64,000 nt of DNA, taken from assembly GCF_001427795.1 (NCBI RefSeq), contig NZ_LMHJ01000001.1, positions 2,195,664 to 2,259,663 on the forward strand, written 5' to 3'. Made by a program: the position numbers and the translations under genes. This stretch comes from Nocardioides sp. Root682. GTDB lineage: Bacteria > Actinomycetota > Actinomycetes > Propionibacteriales > Nocardioidaceae. The first letter of the stretch is position 1. Every line of letters begins with the position of its first letter. A model generated the notes under the pieces. It saw only the letters and a list, made by a program, of their open reading frames with translations, was not told the origin of the DNA and ran no database searches. Positions 1 to 9,805 of the stretch are shown in pieces.

Positions 1-342
1 ATCACGGTTGCGCACGCGACCCCAGTCCTGGGCGTCGTCACCGGCATAACCCACGGTCACCTGCAGGTAGGGCGCGATCGGAAGTGCCAGGTCGCTCTGC
101 ATCACTGCCAGCGGCGCGGTCTGGCCGACGCTGAAGTTGCCATCGGTCACGTAGAGGACCGGATAGTCCGTCTGCTCGTCCTGGGCATACGTCGGCGAGG
201 TCGTCACCCAGACTGCGAACCGGGCGCCCACGGACGTCGACTCCATCTCGAAGTACTCCGTCGCGCCGAACACCTGGTCTGGAGTCATCGCGGAGACGGC
301 CTTGCTCACGTGCTGTTCGCCGTTCTCGGTTTCCTTGTTCAT
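1..342 (-). CDS. Putative esterase, 5' part (runs off the window start)
   Basis: The first 114 residues of a protein whose remainder lies beyond base 1. The motifs LYVTDGN and, near the edge, VGYAGDD followed by RVRNRD match the N-terminal half of the esterase D / ferri-siderophore esterase family (PF00756), an alpha/beta hydrolase fold. The catalytic Ser and His are not in the window. The ATG at 342 has a GAGGGAG ribosome site. It starts 10 bases after the amidohydrolase stop, so it is probably the third gene of the MFS-amidohydrolase-esterase operon and may cleave an ester in the same pathway. The substrate is unknown. Confidence 0.75.
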   Translation of the reverse strand, partial: MNKETENGEQHVSKAVSAMTPDQVFGATEYFEMESTSVGARFAVWVTTSPTYAQDEQTDYPVLYVTDGNFSVGQTAPLAVMQSDLALPIAPYLQVTVGYAGDDAQDWGRVRNRD

Positions 343-352
343 GACAACTCCC

Positions 353-1594
353 TCAGTTCAGCCGGTTCTTGATGATTTCCCCGCCGCGCATGATCAGGTC
401 GAGGTTCCGGCCCTCCACGGCGAGAAGGCCGATGTCCGTGAGCGGGTCGCCGTCGACGACGATCAGGTCGGCATGGGCGTCTGGCGCCACGCAGCCCAGC
501 TTCCCCGTCTGCATCAGGATCTCCGCGCCGACCGACGTGGCCTGTCGCAAGAGCTCGAGCGGCGTGAAGACCTCACGGCGGATCTCGAACTCTCGAGTCT
601 GCTGGGTGTAGAAGCCAGCAAGCAGGTCCGTTCCGAAGGCGAGCTTGACGCCCGCACTTCGCATCAGGTCCAGCCCAGCCATCGAGTCCTCGTGGACAGC
701 GCGGAGATTGTCCATGCGATCGGGCGGCAACCCCATCTCCAGTCCCTGCTCGACGAGCGAGAAGAGGCAGACCATCGTGGGTACGACGTACGCGCCACGG
801 TCCGCGACGAACGCAGCCGTCTCGACGTCGATCAGCGCGGCATGCTCGATGCACCGCACTCCGAACTCGACCGCCCTGCGCGTCGATTCGCTCGACAGGC
901 AGTGCGCGGAGACATAGGTGCGCCGCTCCACGCATTCACGGACGATCGCGCGGATCTCGTCCTCTCGGAACTGGTTCATCCAGATCGGGTCACTCGGCGA
1001 CATGACGCCACCAGACGCCACGATCTTGATGCAGTGGGCGCCACGGCGCAGTTCCTCTCGCGTGGCCTTGATGCACTCGTCGACACCATCGGCGATCACG
1101 CCCGCCCAGTTCATCGAGCCGCACGAGCAGTAGCCGTGCGTGTGGTGCTTCTCGTTGGGGGTGCGGTAGTCGACGTGGCCGCCGGTCATCGACAGGATCT
1201 TGCCTGCGTAGAAGAACCGTGGCGCCCTGATCAATCCATCGGCGATGGCAGCAGCCAGGGGGTAGTCACCTCCGCCGATGTCGCGCACGGTGGTGAACCC
1301 ACTGTCGAGTGCGTGGCCGAGCTTCCTGATCGCATAGGCGGTCCGGTAAGGCGCGTCGCGGTCGTTGAGGACGCGTGGATCGAGGTCGGAGAAGTAGGAG
1401 TGGACGTGCATGTCGATCAGGCCCGGCATCAGCGTCTTGCCGGCGACATCGATCCTCTGCGCGTCGCTCGACCGGATCGGGCGATCGGAGACCTCGCGGA
1501 TCGTCCCGTCCTCGATGAGCACGGTCATGCCCTCGGGACACTCCTCGGACACGCCGTCGAAGATCCGGGCGTTCTCCAGAAGGACCTGCGTCAT
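353..1594 (-). CDS. Amidohydrolase family protein (imidazolonepropionase/prolidase-like)
   Basis: A 413-residue metal-dependent hydrolase of PF01979. An N-terminal beta-sandwich strand is followed by MPGLIDMHVH, the HxH metal pair (H63, H65). Then come CIKIVASGG with the likely carboxylated Lys, SAHCL and CIEHAA with the later metal histidines, and GTDLL with the catalytic Asp. Length fits the family. The chosen ATG overlaps the upstream transporter stop (ATGA), indicating translational coupling; a GTG three codons upstream is the alternative. The substrate is likely an amide, lactam or dipeptide imported by the neighbouring carriers, but it cannot be named from sequence. The protein is cytoplasmic (no signal peptide). 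Confidence 0.85.
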   Translation of the reverse strand: MTQVLLENARIFDGVSEECPEGMTVLIEDGTIREVSDRPIRSSDAQRIDVAGKTLMPGLIDMHVHSYFSDLDPRVLNDRDAPYRTAYAIRKLGHALDSGFTTVRDIGGGDYPLAAAIADGLIRAPRFFYAGKILSMTGGHVDYRTPNEKHHTHGYCSCGSMNWAGVIADGVDECIKATREELRRGAHCIKIVASGGVMSPSDPIWMNQFREDEIRAIVRECVERRTYVSAHCLSSESTRRAVEFGVRCIEHAALIDVETAAFVADRGAYVVPTMVCLFSLVEQGLEMGLPPDRMDNLRAVHEDSMAGLDLMRSAGVKLAFGTDLLAGFYTQQTREFEIRREVFTPLELLRQATSVGAEILMQTGKLGCVAPDAHADLIVVDGDPLTDIGLLAVEGRNLDLIMRGGEIIKNRLN

Positions 1595-2934
1595 CGTCGC
1601 CACTCTCTTCCATCGTCGGTCGATGCCAGACCAGCCTCCGGCTCGCGGTACCACAACAGCACCACAGCGAGCGCCACGAACGCCATCGATGCGACGAAGA
1701 CAGAGAAGGCCAGGCGGGAGCCCGTGGCTTCGGTGAGCCACACCGCCACGAAGGGCGTGAAGCCACCGACGATGACGGTGAGGTTGTACGCCGCGGCGCC
1801 GGCCGTGACACGGACCTTCGCCGGGAACAGCTCCACGACGTTGATGACAGCGGGAGTGATGAACACCGACAGGGGGATGGCGAAGATCAGTGCTCCCAGG
1901 AGCCCGAGGACGAACGTGCCGGTGGCACCCAGCAGGAAGGTGGGCACGACGCCCACTGCCATCGCACCGGCACCGGCGATCAGGACCGGCCTCCGCCCGA
2001 CGCGGTCGGCCAGGCCGCCCGAGAGCAGGATTCCCACGATGATGACGAGACCGGAGATCGTGTTGATCGTCAACGCTGCTTCCTTCGAGAAGCCGCTGGC
2101 GAGCATGTAGGCGAGGTAGGCGGCGACACTGACGTAGACCGCGATCGAGTAGAACGTCCCGAATCCCAGGTACAACAAGATGGCGCGGTGGTTCTGTCGC
2201 ATGGCGGGCCAGAAGCCTTCCGGGCTCGGCACGGCCTTCGCGGTGTCTCGCTGGGCGTGCATCAGCTGGAACTCGGGCGTCTCCTTGAGCGAGCGCCTGA
2301 TGTAGAGGCCGATGAAACCGAGAGGCAGTGCCGTGGCGAAGACCACGCGCCACCCCCACGACTGCATCTCCTCGGCCGGCAGCGCGACGGTGAGCAGCGT
2401 CCCCAGGGTCGACCCCAGGACCAGGGCACAGAACGTGCTCACCCCCAGGAAGCTCACCATCCGTGCCCGACGATCCGCCGGTGCATGCTCGTAGAGGAAC
2501 GCGGCTGCGCCGGCCAGCTCGCCACCGGCTGCGATGCCCTGGGCGATGCGGGCGCAGATCAGCAGGATCGGCGCGGCGATCCCGATGGCGGCGTACGACG
2601 GGATCAGCGCGACGCAGAACGTCGCGACCGACATCGTGGTGATCGTGACGTAGAGGATGTGACGGCGACCGTAGCGATCACCGATGCGAGCCAGGATCAC
2701 GCCGCCGACCGGACGCACGAGGAACGCGACCCCGTACGCCGCCCAGGTGTTCAGCATGGCAGCCGTGGGATCGTCGGACGGGAACATTGCCACCGAGATG
2801 AAGGCGGCGACCACGCCGTAGACGGCGAACTCGTACCACTCCACGAAGTTCCCGACCGACGCCGCGACGACGGTGCGGCGCAGGCCGGGTTCGTCCGCGA
2901 CGACCTGACGCTGCTCCAGTCCCTGAACGCTCAC
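1591..2934 (-). CDS. MFS transporter, metabolite:H+ symporter (MHS) family
   Basis: A 447-residue inner-membrane carrier with about 12 hydrophobic segments. The N-terminal GNFVEWYEFAVYG stretch and the RPVGGVILARIGDRYGRRH loop between TM2 and TM3 are typical of the MHS family (ShiA, KgtP, ProP, citrate carriers), which co-transport small polar metabolites with protons. GTG start with AAGGGAG six bases upstream. The stop overlaps the amidohydrolase start by 4 bases, so uptake and hydrolysis are co-translated. The 85 bases upstream of this gene likely carry its promoter. The exact substrate is unknown. Confidence 0.88.
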   Translation of the reverse strand: MSVQGLEQRQVVADEPGLRRTVVAASVGNFVEWYEFAVYGVVAAFISVAMFPSDDPTAAMLNTWAAYGVAFLVRPVGGVILARIGDRYGRRHILYVTITTMSVATFCVALIPSYAAIGIAAPILLICARIAQGIAAGGELAGAAAFLYEHAPADRRARMVSFLGVSTFCALVLGSTLGTLLTVALPAEEMQSWGWRVVFATALPLGFIGLYIRRSLKETPEFQLMHAQRDTAKAVPSPEGFWPAMRQNHRAILLYLGFGTFYSIAVYVSVAAYLAYMLASGFSKEAALTINTISGLVIIVGILLSGGLADRVGRRPVLIAGAGAMAVGVVPTFLLGATGTFVLGLLGALIFAIPLSVFITPAVINVVELFPAKVRVTAGAAAYNLTVIVGGFTPFVAVWLTEATGSRLAFSVFVASMAFVALAVVLLWYREPEAGLASTDDGREWRR

Positions 2935-3019
2935 GGGATTCTCCCTTCGCTACGGATTCGGTGCTTCACACAACGATGGCCTGTCCTGACCGGTTGAGCA
3001 GTACGCATCTGTCGCGACT

Positions 3020-3778
3020 TCAAATGGGGTTCTGCGACAGGTGTCGACGCGCTGCCGGCACAGGCATCGACGCGAGCAGCTCACGCGTGTAGTCCGAGGC
3101 AGGGCTGGAGAAGACACGAGCCGTGGGACCTTGCTCGACGATGCGCCCGCCGGCCATCACCGCGACATGCGTCGCCACGTAACGCACCACAGCCAGGTTG
3201 TGGGAGATGAAGAGCACCGTGAGTCCGGTCTCCCGTTGCATCTCCCTGACCAGGTTCAAGATGGCGCCCTGGACGGAGACGTCCAGGGCCGAGGTGATCT
3301 CGTCAGCGAGAATGACGGCCGGACGTCCAGCCAGGGCCCGGGCGATGGCGACCCGCTGTCGCTGACCTCCGGAGAGCCGGCTCGGCGCATCGGCCGCCCT
3401 GGCAGGGTCCAGGTGAACGAGCTGCAGGAGACGGGCGATCTCGGCCGCCCGCGGCGCTCGCCGGAGCCGCTCGGGCAGTGCCTCGACGATGCTCTGGCCG
3501 ATGCTCATGCGGGGATCGAGCGAGGAGAACGGGTCCTGGAAGACCATCTGGACCGGGCGGCGACGCCCCTGGTGCCTGACGGGCCGCCCGTCGAGCAGGA
3601 CCCGCCCCCCGGCCAGGGGCGCGAGACCGACCGCCGCTCTGGCGAGGGTGGACTTCCCCGATCCTGACTCGCCCACCAGCCCCATGATCTGGCCCTCGGG
3701 CACGGTCAAGCTGACCCCGTCCAACACGGTGTGGTGTCCGTAGCGGACCGTGACGTCCTCGAAGTCCAGCCTGCTCAT
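3020..3778 (-). CDS. Dipeptide/oligopeptide ABC transporter ATPase (DppF/OppF type)
   Basis: A 252-residue ATP-binding subunit. Walker A GESGSGKS lies near residue 40, the signature LSGGQRQRVAIARAL follows, Walker B is ILADEITSALD, and the H-loop is in FISHNLAV. It lacks the long C-terminal oligopeptide extension seen in the fused partner, which is common for the F-type subunit. The ATG overlaps the upstream fusion-gene stop (ATGA), so it is the last gene of the substrate-binding protein, permease, permease-ATPase, ATPase operon. An in-frame extension 17 codons upstream exists but would run into the fusion gene. Confidence 0.9.
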   Translation of the reverse strand: MSRLDFEDVTVRYGHHTVLDGVSLTVPEGQIMGLVGESGSGKSTLARAAVGLAPLAGGRVLLDGRPVRHQGRRRPVQMVFQDPFSSLDPRMSIGQSIVEALPERLRRAPRAAEIARLLQLVHLDPARAADAPSRLSGGQRQRVAIARALAGRPAVILADEITSALDVSVQGAILNLVREMQRETGLTVLFISHNLAVVRYVATHVAVMAGGRIVEQGPTARVFSSPASDYTRELLASMPVPAARRHLSQNPI

Positions 3779-5679
3779 CTGACGGCCTCCAGGGTCTCGG
3801 CGCGGGCGGGTTCGTCGGCGTGCCAGCACGCCACCTCGCCGATCGCGTCGGCCTCCAACGTGGGCTCCTCCTGGCGACAGCGCTCGCTCACCAGGGGACA
3901 GCGGGCGGCGTACGCGCAGCCGACCGGCAGGTGTCGGGGGTCCACCGGATGTCCGGAGATGGTGTCGAGAGGGGCGTGGAGATCGGTCGCCATGTCCGGC
4001 ACCGCCCCGATGAGCGCGCGGGTGTAGGGGTGGCGGGCCTTGGTGTGCAGGTCTGCGGACGGAAGGTCCTCCACGATCCGCCCGGCGTACATGACGAGCA
4101 CGCGGTCGCAGATGCTCGAGACGACCGAGACGTCGTGGCTGATCATCAGCAGGGCGGTGCCGTGATCGTGACGCGTCTCCTCGAGCAGGTCGAGCACCTG
4201 ACGCTGCACGGTCATGTCGAGCGCGGTGGTCGGTTCGTCGGCAACGATCAGTCGTGGTGTACCCATGAGTCCCATCCCGATCATGGCGCGCTGTCGCATG
4301 CCGCCGGAGAGCTCGTGGGGATACTGGCGAGCGCGGCGCTCGGGGTCACGCAGGTGGACGGCGCGGAGCCGGTCGACCGCGCGAGCAGCCGCGTCCTGCC
4401 GGGTGAGCCCCTGGTGGCGGCGCGCTCCTTCTGCGAGCTGGCCCCCGATCCGCATGACGGGGTTGAGCGAGGTCATCGGGTCCTGGAACACGACGGCGAG
4501 AGAAGTCCCGAGCAGCGCGTCGGTCGCGGCACGCGAGCCGGAGCGGAGATCGGTCCTGCAGAAGTCGAGCCGTTCGGCCGTGACCCTTCCCGGCTCCTCG
4601 ATGAGCTGCGCGATGGCCAGCGCCGTCATCGACTTCCCCGAGCCGGACTCACCCACCACCCCGACGGCTTCGCCAGACCGCAGCGTGATCGAGACCCCGC
4701 GCACCGGTGAGATCGAGCCGCACGGCCCCGGGAAGGAGACGACCAGGTCGCGGACGTCGAGCACGACGTCGGCACGGGCGTCCTCCTGCTCATCAGGCCT
4801 GCTCGGTCGCACTGCGACCCGTCGGGTCCTCGTCGGCCTCCACCGGGCCCTGCTCCGGGCCTTCGCGCCGAAGGTGCCGGCGGCGGCCTCGCCCGTCAGG
4901 TTGAACGCGAGTCCCGTGAGGACGAAGGCGATCCCGGGCACGAGTGCGGCGAGCGGATTGGTGTAGATGCTGGAGAGGCCGTCCTGCATGAGACGGCCCC
5001 AGTCGTACTGCGGCGGCTGCACGCCGATGCCGAGGAACGACAGGCCACCGAAGGCGAGGAGCACGCTGCTCGCGGTGACGGTGGCGTTGACCACCAGTGG
5101 CTCGGCGACATTGGGCAGCACGTGCCGCACGACGACCCGCAGGGGATGCACACCGGAGATGCGCGCCGCCGCGACGTAGTCGAGGTCCGCAACGCCGGCG
5201 CCGAGCGTGTGGGCGAGCCGGGCGAAGGGCGGTGCGATCGCGATCCCGATCGCCAGGACTGCACTCGTCGTGCTGACCCCGAGGATGACCGCGAGGAAGA
5301 GGACCATCAGCAGGCTCGGGAAGCCGAGGAGCAGGTTGACGAAGGCCACGACTGGCCGGCCCAACCGCCGCGGGAGGAGCAGCGGGGCCATACCGAGCAG
5401 GAGACCGAGCCCGACACCGAGAGTGGTGGCCATCAGCGTGAGGACGAGCGAGAGTCGGGTCGCGACGAGGGTGCGGAAGAAGATGTCGCGGCCGAGGTTG
5501 TCGGTGCCTGCCCAGTGCTGCGCTGACGGGCCCGCGAGGATGTCGTAGGTGTCGGTCGCTGTCGCGCGCTCCCCCCAGAGCAGGGGCGCAAGGACGGCGA
5601 GCACTGCGAGGACCCCCAGCAGGGTGATCCCGACGATGCCCACGGGGGTGCGCAGCACCTCGGGCCGGTCACGGCGCAT
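3775..5679 (-). CDS. Fused ABC permease (DppC type) and ATPase (DppD type)
   Basis: A 634-residue fusion. Residues 1-265 are a DppC-like permease: TM1 near residue 15, the GTDNLGRDIFFR entry motif, and the EAA-type loop around 165-185. An Arg-rich linker (about 270-300) leads to a DppD-like ATPase with Walker A at 343-350, LSGGMRQRAMIG, Walker B IVADEPTTALD, and a C-terminal oligopeptide_HPY region with CAYAARCPL. Such fusions are known in actinobacterial peptide/nickel transporters. The start overlaps the stop of the preceding permease by one base (TGATG). The fusion fixes a 1:1 ratio of membrane and motor subunits. Confidence 0.9.
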   Translation of the reverse strand: MRRDRPEVLRTPVGIVGITLLGVLAVLAVLAPLLWGERATATDTYDILAGPSAQHWAGTDNLGRDIFFRTLVATRLSLVLTLMATTLGVGLGLLLGMAPLLLPRRLGRPVVAFVNLLLGFPSLLMVLFLAVILGVSTTSAVLAIGIAIAPPFARLAHTLGAGVADLDYVAAARISGVHPLRVVVRHVLPNVAEPLVVNATVTASSVLLAFGGLSFLGIGVQPPQYDWGRLMQDGLSSIYTNPLAALVPGIAFVLTGLAFNLTGEAAAGTFGAKARSRARWRPTRTRRVAVRPSRPDEQEDARADVVLDVRDLVVSFPGPCGSISPVRGVSITLRSGEAVGVVGESGSGKSMTALAIAQLIEEPGRVTAERLDFCRTDLRSGSRAATDALLGTSLAVVFQDPMTSLNPVMRIGGQLAEGARRHQGLTRQDAAARAVDRLRAVHLRDPERRARQYPHELSGGMRQRAMIGMGLMGTPRLIVADEPTTALDMTVQRQVLDLLEETRHDHGTALLMISHDVSVVSSICDRVLVMYAGRIVEDLPSADLHTKARHPYTRALIGAVPDMATDLHAPLDTISGHPVDPRHLPVGCAYAARCPLVSERCRQEEPTLEADAIGEVACWHADEPARAETLEAVR

Positions 5680-6674
5680 CAGGAGTCTCCGATCGTCGAG
5701 CGCGGGTCGATGGCGGCGATCGCCACGTCAGCGAGTGTGTTCACCGTGAGCGCGATCGCTCCGTAGGTGAGGACCGCGCTCTGCACCAGCGGGTAGTCCC
5801 TGCTCTGGATCGAGGAGACGATGGTGCCTCCCAGGCCGGGCCAGGCGAACACGGCTTCCACCAGCACCGTTCCGGCGACCATGGTGGCGAGCATGATGCC
5901 GCTAAGCGTGAGTGTGGCGGTCAGGGCGTTGGGCAGCGCGTGACGCAGGTTGACCCGAAGCGAGCTCAGCCTCTTGGCACGGGCGGTCCGGATGTAGTCG
6001 GCGTCCAGCACGGCCAGCATCTCGACGCGGACGATCCGCGCCATCACGGCAGCCGGTCCGACGGACAGGGCCAGCACCGGCAGCACGTAGGACTCGATGC
6101 CGTCACGGCCGGCTGCCGGGAAGATTCCCAGGTTCACTGCGAACACCGCGACCAGCGCGACACAGACGACGAACTCGGGAATCGAGCCGAGCACGATGCT
6201 GGTGCCGACGAAGGTGAGCTCCGTACGGCGCCGCCGGCCACGCCGGGTCGCGACGGCCATCACGACGCCGACCGGTACGGCGATCGCGAAGGTGAGCACG
6301 AAGGCCGGCAAGGCCAGTGAGAGCGTCGCCAGCAACCGCTGACCGATCGTCTCCGCCACCGGGAGCTGGGTCAGGATGGATTCGCCCAGGTCCCCCGTGA
6401 GCAGGTTCTGGAGATAGCCCAGGTACTGGTTCAGCAGCGGCTCGTCGAGCCCCAGCTGCGAACGCCTGCTCGCGACGAGGTCGGCGGGAGCACTGGTGCC
6501 CAGCGCGGCGCGGACCGGGTCACCGGGGACGAGCTGGATCATCAGGAACGATGCCGTCACCAAGATCCAGAGCGAGACCAGCAACCGCCTCGCCCGCCGG
6601 GCTGCGAACCTTCCCCAGTGCCCGCGCGTCCCGCGGGCCGATTCCTCGACCAACACTGTCGGCTCGACCAACAC
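5679..6674 (-). CDS. ABC transporter permease (DppB type)
   Basis: A 331-residue membrane permease with about six TM segments. It has the N-terminal VSLWILVTASFLMIQLVPGDP motif that marks DppB/OppB proteins and an ALPNALTATLTLSG cytoplasmic loop that contacts the ATPase. The GTG at 6674 begins 7 bases after the substrate-binding protein stop. The first ~18 residues contain a near-repeat (VEPTVLVEE), so translation may begin at the later TTG, making the N-terminus uncertain. Its function is one half of the translocation channel of this peptide-type importer. Confidence 0.88.
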   Translation of the reverse strand: MLVEPTVLVEESARGTRGHWGRFAARRARRLLVSLWILVTASFLMIQLVPGDPVRAALGTSAPADLVASRRSQLGLDEPLLNQYLGYLQNLLTGDLGESILTQLPVAETIGQRLLATLSLALPAFVLTFAIAVPVGVVMAVATRRGRRRRTELTFVGTSIVLGSIPEFVVCVALVAVFAVNLGIFPAAGRDGIESYVLPVLALSVGPAAVMARIVRVEMLAVLDADYIRTARAKRLSSLRVNLRHALPNALTATLTLSGIMLATMVAGTVLVEAVFAWPGLGGTIVSSIQSRDYPLVQSAVLTYGAIALTVNTLADVAIAAIDPRSTIGDS

Positions 6675-6681
6675 GGTCGGA

Positions 6682-8262
6682 TCAGCCCAGCATTCTGATA
6701 CTGGTGGGCACCCACAGGAGGCCGGTCCGCTCGAGCTCGGCGCCCTTGTGGAAGGTCATCACGGTGATGTTGGCGAACGGGACGACATCAGCTCTCTGGA
6801 AGAGCGCCGCCTCGGCAGCCTCCCACTCGGGGCAGCTGTCGTTGCCGATCTTGGTCATCGCCGCCTGCACGTGGGAGTCGTAGTCGGCGTTGGCGACGGA
6901 CCCGAAGTTGTTGCCGCCCTGGGCGGGCGAAGGCCCCGACAGGAAGGGCACGAGCACCAGGGGGTTGGGAGCCTTCGGCGATGACCACGTGACGTCCCAG
7001 TCACCGGTCTCGAAGAGCGCCGCCGTCTGCTCGGCGACGTCCAGTCCCTTGGCGTCGACGTCCACGCCGAGCTTCTTCCACGCTGCGACCACCAGCTCGG
7101 CGGCCGCGGTCTGGCCGGGGCCTTGGCTGCTGTAGATGAACCTGATGGACAGCTTCTCCCCGTCCTTGGTGAGGACTCCGTCGCCGTTCTTGGTCCAGCC
7201 GTCCGCCGCAAGAGCCTCTGCGGCTGCCTTCGGATCGGTGGTCGGCAGGTTGCCGTCGACGGTGTTGCCGCCGCAGACGCCGGCGTCCCAGACGGCCAGT
7301 GAGGTGGGGCTCGAGCCCCTGCCGGACGTGATCACTCGTAGCAGCTCGGCCAGGTCGAGCGCCTGGGTGAGCGCCTTGCGCACCACCGGGTCGCTGCCGG
7401 GTCGGCCGGGTGCCATGTTGTACCAGTGATGGGCGTAGGCGCTCTGGGTCTCCACGGCGTCGATGTTCGCCTTCGAGAGCCGGTCGCCATCAGGTCCGAA
7501 GAAGGGGGCTGCGTTGACCTGTCCGCCGAGGATCAGGTTGGCGGCCGTGGCCTCGTTGGCGACGACCTTGAGGACGACTGTCTCCGGAGTTCCGGTCTCG
7601 GAGGTCGTGGCGCCGCCGGGACCCCACGCGTAGTCCTCGCGGACGGCAAGGGTGTAGTGGTCGCCCGGCACGGACTCCGTCACCGTGAAGGGCCCTGTCC
7701 CGACGGTGCCGTCCTTGAGGCTGTCCCTGTCGTCGAGTCCTGACTGGCACACCATGGGAAGGCGGGTGAAGCCTTCCAGGACGAAGGGGGCGGGAGAGGG
7801 GAGAGCGACGGTGACGGTCGATCCCGACGCGCTGGCGTCGGCGTCCGCCGGGACGTAGACACCACGGAAGGGGCTGGCGTTGTCGATGTCGGCGACGTAG
7901 TCGATGTTGGCGACGACGGTCTGTGCGTCGAACGCCGATCCGTCCGAGCAGGTGACGTCGTCACGGATCTCGAAGGTGACGGCTTTGTCCGTGACGGTCC
8001 ACGACGAGGCGAGCTGCCGCTGGATGTCCCCCTTGGAGTCGACGGCCACGAGGGTGTCGTACGCAAAGCTCGCGAGCTCGGTCGCGACGAACGAGGCGTG
8101 GGGGTCGAGGTTTCCGGGATCCCCCAGTGTGGCCAACGTGAACGTCTCTCCGTCGACGTAGGCACCGGTGCCGGTCGAGTCGTTGGAGCCACCGCAGGCG
8201 GTGAGCCCGGCGGCGACGAGGAGCAGTGGAAACATACGAGCAGCTTGGACGCGGATGGACAT
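6682..8262 (-). CDS. ABC transporter substrate-binding lipoprotein (family 5, DppA/OppA type)
   Basis: A 526-residue extracytoplasmic solute receptor. A short signal peptide ends in the lipobox LTAC (Cys23), so the protein should be lipid-anchored outside the membrane. SBP_bac_5 features follow: an LDPH-type N-terminus (GNLDPHASF), TVTFEIRDD-like strands, and APNPLVLVPF near the C-terminus. The ATG at 8262 was chosen because the signal peptide begins there and GAGGGCC lies upstream; a 21-codon in-frame extension exists but would spoil the signal peptide. It is the first gene of the dpp-like operon, probably expressed from the 214-base gap that follows the pucR gene. Confidence 0.9.
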   Translation of the reverse strand: MSIRVQAARMFPLLLVAAGLTACGGSNDSTGTGAYVDGETFTLATLGDPGNLDPHASFVATELASFAYDTLVAVDSKGDIQRQLASSWTVTDKAVTFEIRDDVTCSDGSAFDAQTVVANIDYVADIDNASPFRGVYVPADADASASGSTVTVALPSPAPFVLEGFTRLPMVCQSGLDDRDSLKDGTVGTGPFTVTESVPGDHYTLAVREDYAWGPGGATTSETGTPETVVLKVVANEATAANLILGGQVNAAPFFGPDGDRLSKANIDAVETQSAYAHHWYNMAPGRPGSDPVVRKALTQALDLAELLRVITSGRGSSPTSLAVWDAGVCGGNTVDGNLPTTDPKAAAEALAADGWTKNGDGVLTKDGEKLSIRFIYSSQGPGQTAAAELVVAAWKKLGVDVDAKGLDVAEQTAALFETGDWDVTWSSPKAPNPLVLVPFLSGPSPAQGGNNFGSVANADYDSHVQAAMTKIGNDSCPEWEAAEAALFQRADVVPFANITVMTFHKGAELERTGLLWVPTSIRMLG

Positions 8263-8476
8263 GATCAGCGGCCCTCGATTCGGCGATGGTGTGCGGGCGA
8301 CGGGACACGCAGGTACCTGCACCACGATCTGGGCCTGGTCCGTCAGTCCCGGAGATCGCAGGTGGTGCGCGGCTGCGTTCGAGCCAGTATTGGGTCGCGG
8401 AAGCGGCCCTTCATAGCGTCGTCTGTCGCCGTTACGAGGGTGGGAACAACGACAATCGTCGACTGGGTCGGGACCG

Positions 8477-9709
8477 TCAGTTGTGGCCGTGTGCGTTGAC
8501 GCGGAAGGCGATCGCGAGGGCGCGCAGCTTCAGGCCGAGGTGGAGAGCGAGGCGATCGTCACCGTTCTGGAGGTTGCGACCAGTCACCTGTTCGATCCGC
8601 CTGAGACGCTGGTACAGCGTCGCGCGATGGATGTTCAGGGCCTCGGCGGCGTGCTGGGCGCTACCGCCGAGGTCGAAGAAGGTGGTGAGGGTGGAGATGA
8701 GGACTCCGTGCACGTCAGCATCCTCGAGTGCAACGAGGTCCGGGGTCTGGGAAGCCTCGGCCAGATCATCGGGAGCAAGGGTGACCAGCAGCTCGTACGG
8801 TCCGAGCTCTCCCCATCGCGCGGTGTTGCCGACGCCGGGCACGAGGACGGCGGTCCGTGCTGCTCGCACCGCCATGCGATAGGAGTCGGCGACCTCATCG
8901 AGCCGCTCGACAGTCGGCCCGACCCCGAAGACAAGCGCCGACCGATTGTGCGTCAGATGCTTGAACCTGATGGCGATCCGGTCCGTGATGGCGTCGACCA
9001 GGTCGCGGGTCGGCGGCCGTCGCTGCGCGAGGAGTAGCCACGCGCGCGACCGGTGAGTGGCCAGCAGTACGACGTCGTCGGTGACCGCACGGCTGCCTTC
9101 TTCGACCGCCGCCTCCAGCTCGACTCCCCTCCCGGCGTGCTCCTCGTCGTCGGCCAGGCATTGCACGGCCAGCACGGTGAGGTGCAGCGGGCTGTCAGGG
9201 AAGAGGTCCTCGGCGCGCAGGTCGTCGATCGCCTGCGACCGGATCATCGTGTCCGGCGAGACCAGGTCCCGCAGGATGGCTTCGTGGCGAGCCTGGGAGC
9301 GCTGCCGCACCAGGAGACGGCGGTACAGGACGGTTCCGGCGCGATCGGCAGCCTCGCCAGCGGCAGCCACCTCGGCCCGGCTGAGAGTGCCGCCTCGGTC
9401 GAGCAGCCACAGGTAGCCGAGGAGCTGGCCCTGGCACCGAACGGGCGCGCACAACCGCGGCGTCGCATCCGGGATCCCCAGCTCGAGCATGCTGGGCTCC
9501 GTCCATTGCGCCACACCGTGGGTGCGGACCCGTTCAACGACCTCGGGCGGGACTGTCCGGTTGAGCACGGAGCCAATCCGCACCGGATCTTCGTCGCCGA
9601 AGTGTCTGCTCGCTGCCAGGAGCCGGATGCCGGGGTCGTCGATCGCCACCGAACGCTCCAGCCGCTCAGCGAGCTCGTCCACGATGGCCTGCAGCTCGTC
9701 CTCAGCCAT
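8477..9709 (-). CDS. PucR-family transcriptional regulator
   Basis: A 410-residue regulator. The middle part is a GGDEF-like/CdaR domain, and the C-terminus carries the PucR-type helix-turn-helix (EALNIHRATLYQRLRRIEQV). Family members control purine, sugar-acid or amino-acid catabolism in response to small metabolites. The ATG at 9709 has GAGGGGAG upstream; an ATG 11 codons earlier has no ribosome site. Lying just upstream of the ABC operon on the same strand, it is the probable local activator or repressor of the 1-8262 locus. No operator palindrome was identified. Confidence 0.85.
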   Translation of the reverse strand: MAEDELQAIVDELAERLERSVAIDDPGIRLLAASRHFGDEDPVRIGSVLNRTVPPEVVERVRTHGVAQWTEPSMLELGIPDATPRLCAPVRCQGQLLGYLWLLDRGGTLSRAEVAAAGEAADRAGTVLYRRLLVRQRSQARHEAILRDLVSPDTMIRSQAIDDLRAEDLFPDSPLHLTVLAVQCLADDEEHAGRGVELEAAVEEGSRAVTDDVVLLATHRSRAWLLLAQRRPPTRDLVDAITDRIAIRFKHLTHNRSALVFGVGPTVERLDEVADSYRMAVRAARTAVLVPGVGNTARWGELGPYELLVTLAPDDLAEASQTPDLVALEDADVHGVLISTLTTFFDLGGSAQHAAEALNIHRATLYQRLRRIEQVTGRNLQNGDDRLALHLGLKLRALAIAFRVNAHGHN

Positions 9710-9805
9710 GGCACGCTCCCCTCGGTGTAGCGACGTGTTCATGGTAGGCGGGCTGCGAGCCGACAATTGTCGTCGAACGAGACGCTTTCGACCGCAGCCA
9801 GCGCG

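Noticed and set aside
353..2359. A 668-residue reading of the amidohydrolase frame extending back through the transporter gene.
   Set aside because: The extension lies antisense-free but in the wrong frame of the MFS gene, is Arg/Pro-rich, and lacks any domain. The ATGA overlap at 1591-1594 marks the true start.
2995..3050. Hairpin CTGTCGC/GCGACAG at the end of the DppF-type gene.
   Set aside because: It overlaps the coding end of the ATPase gene and has a long loop and no U-tract.
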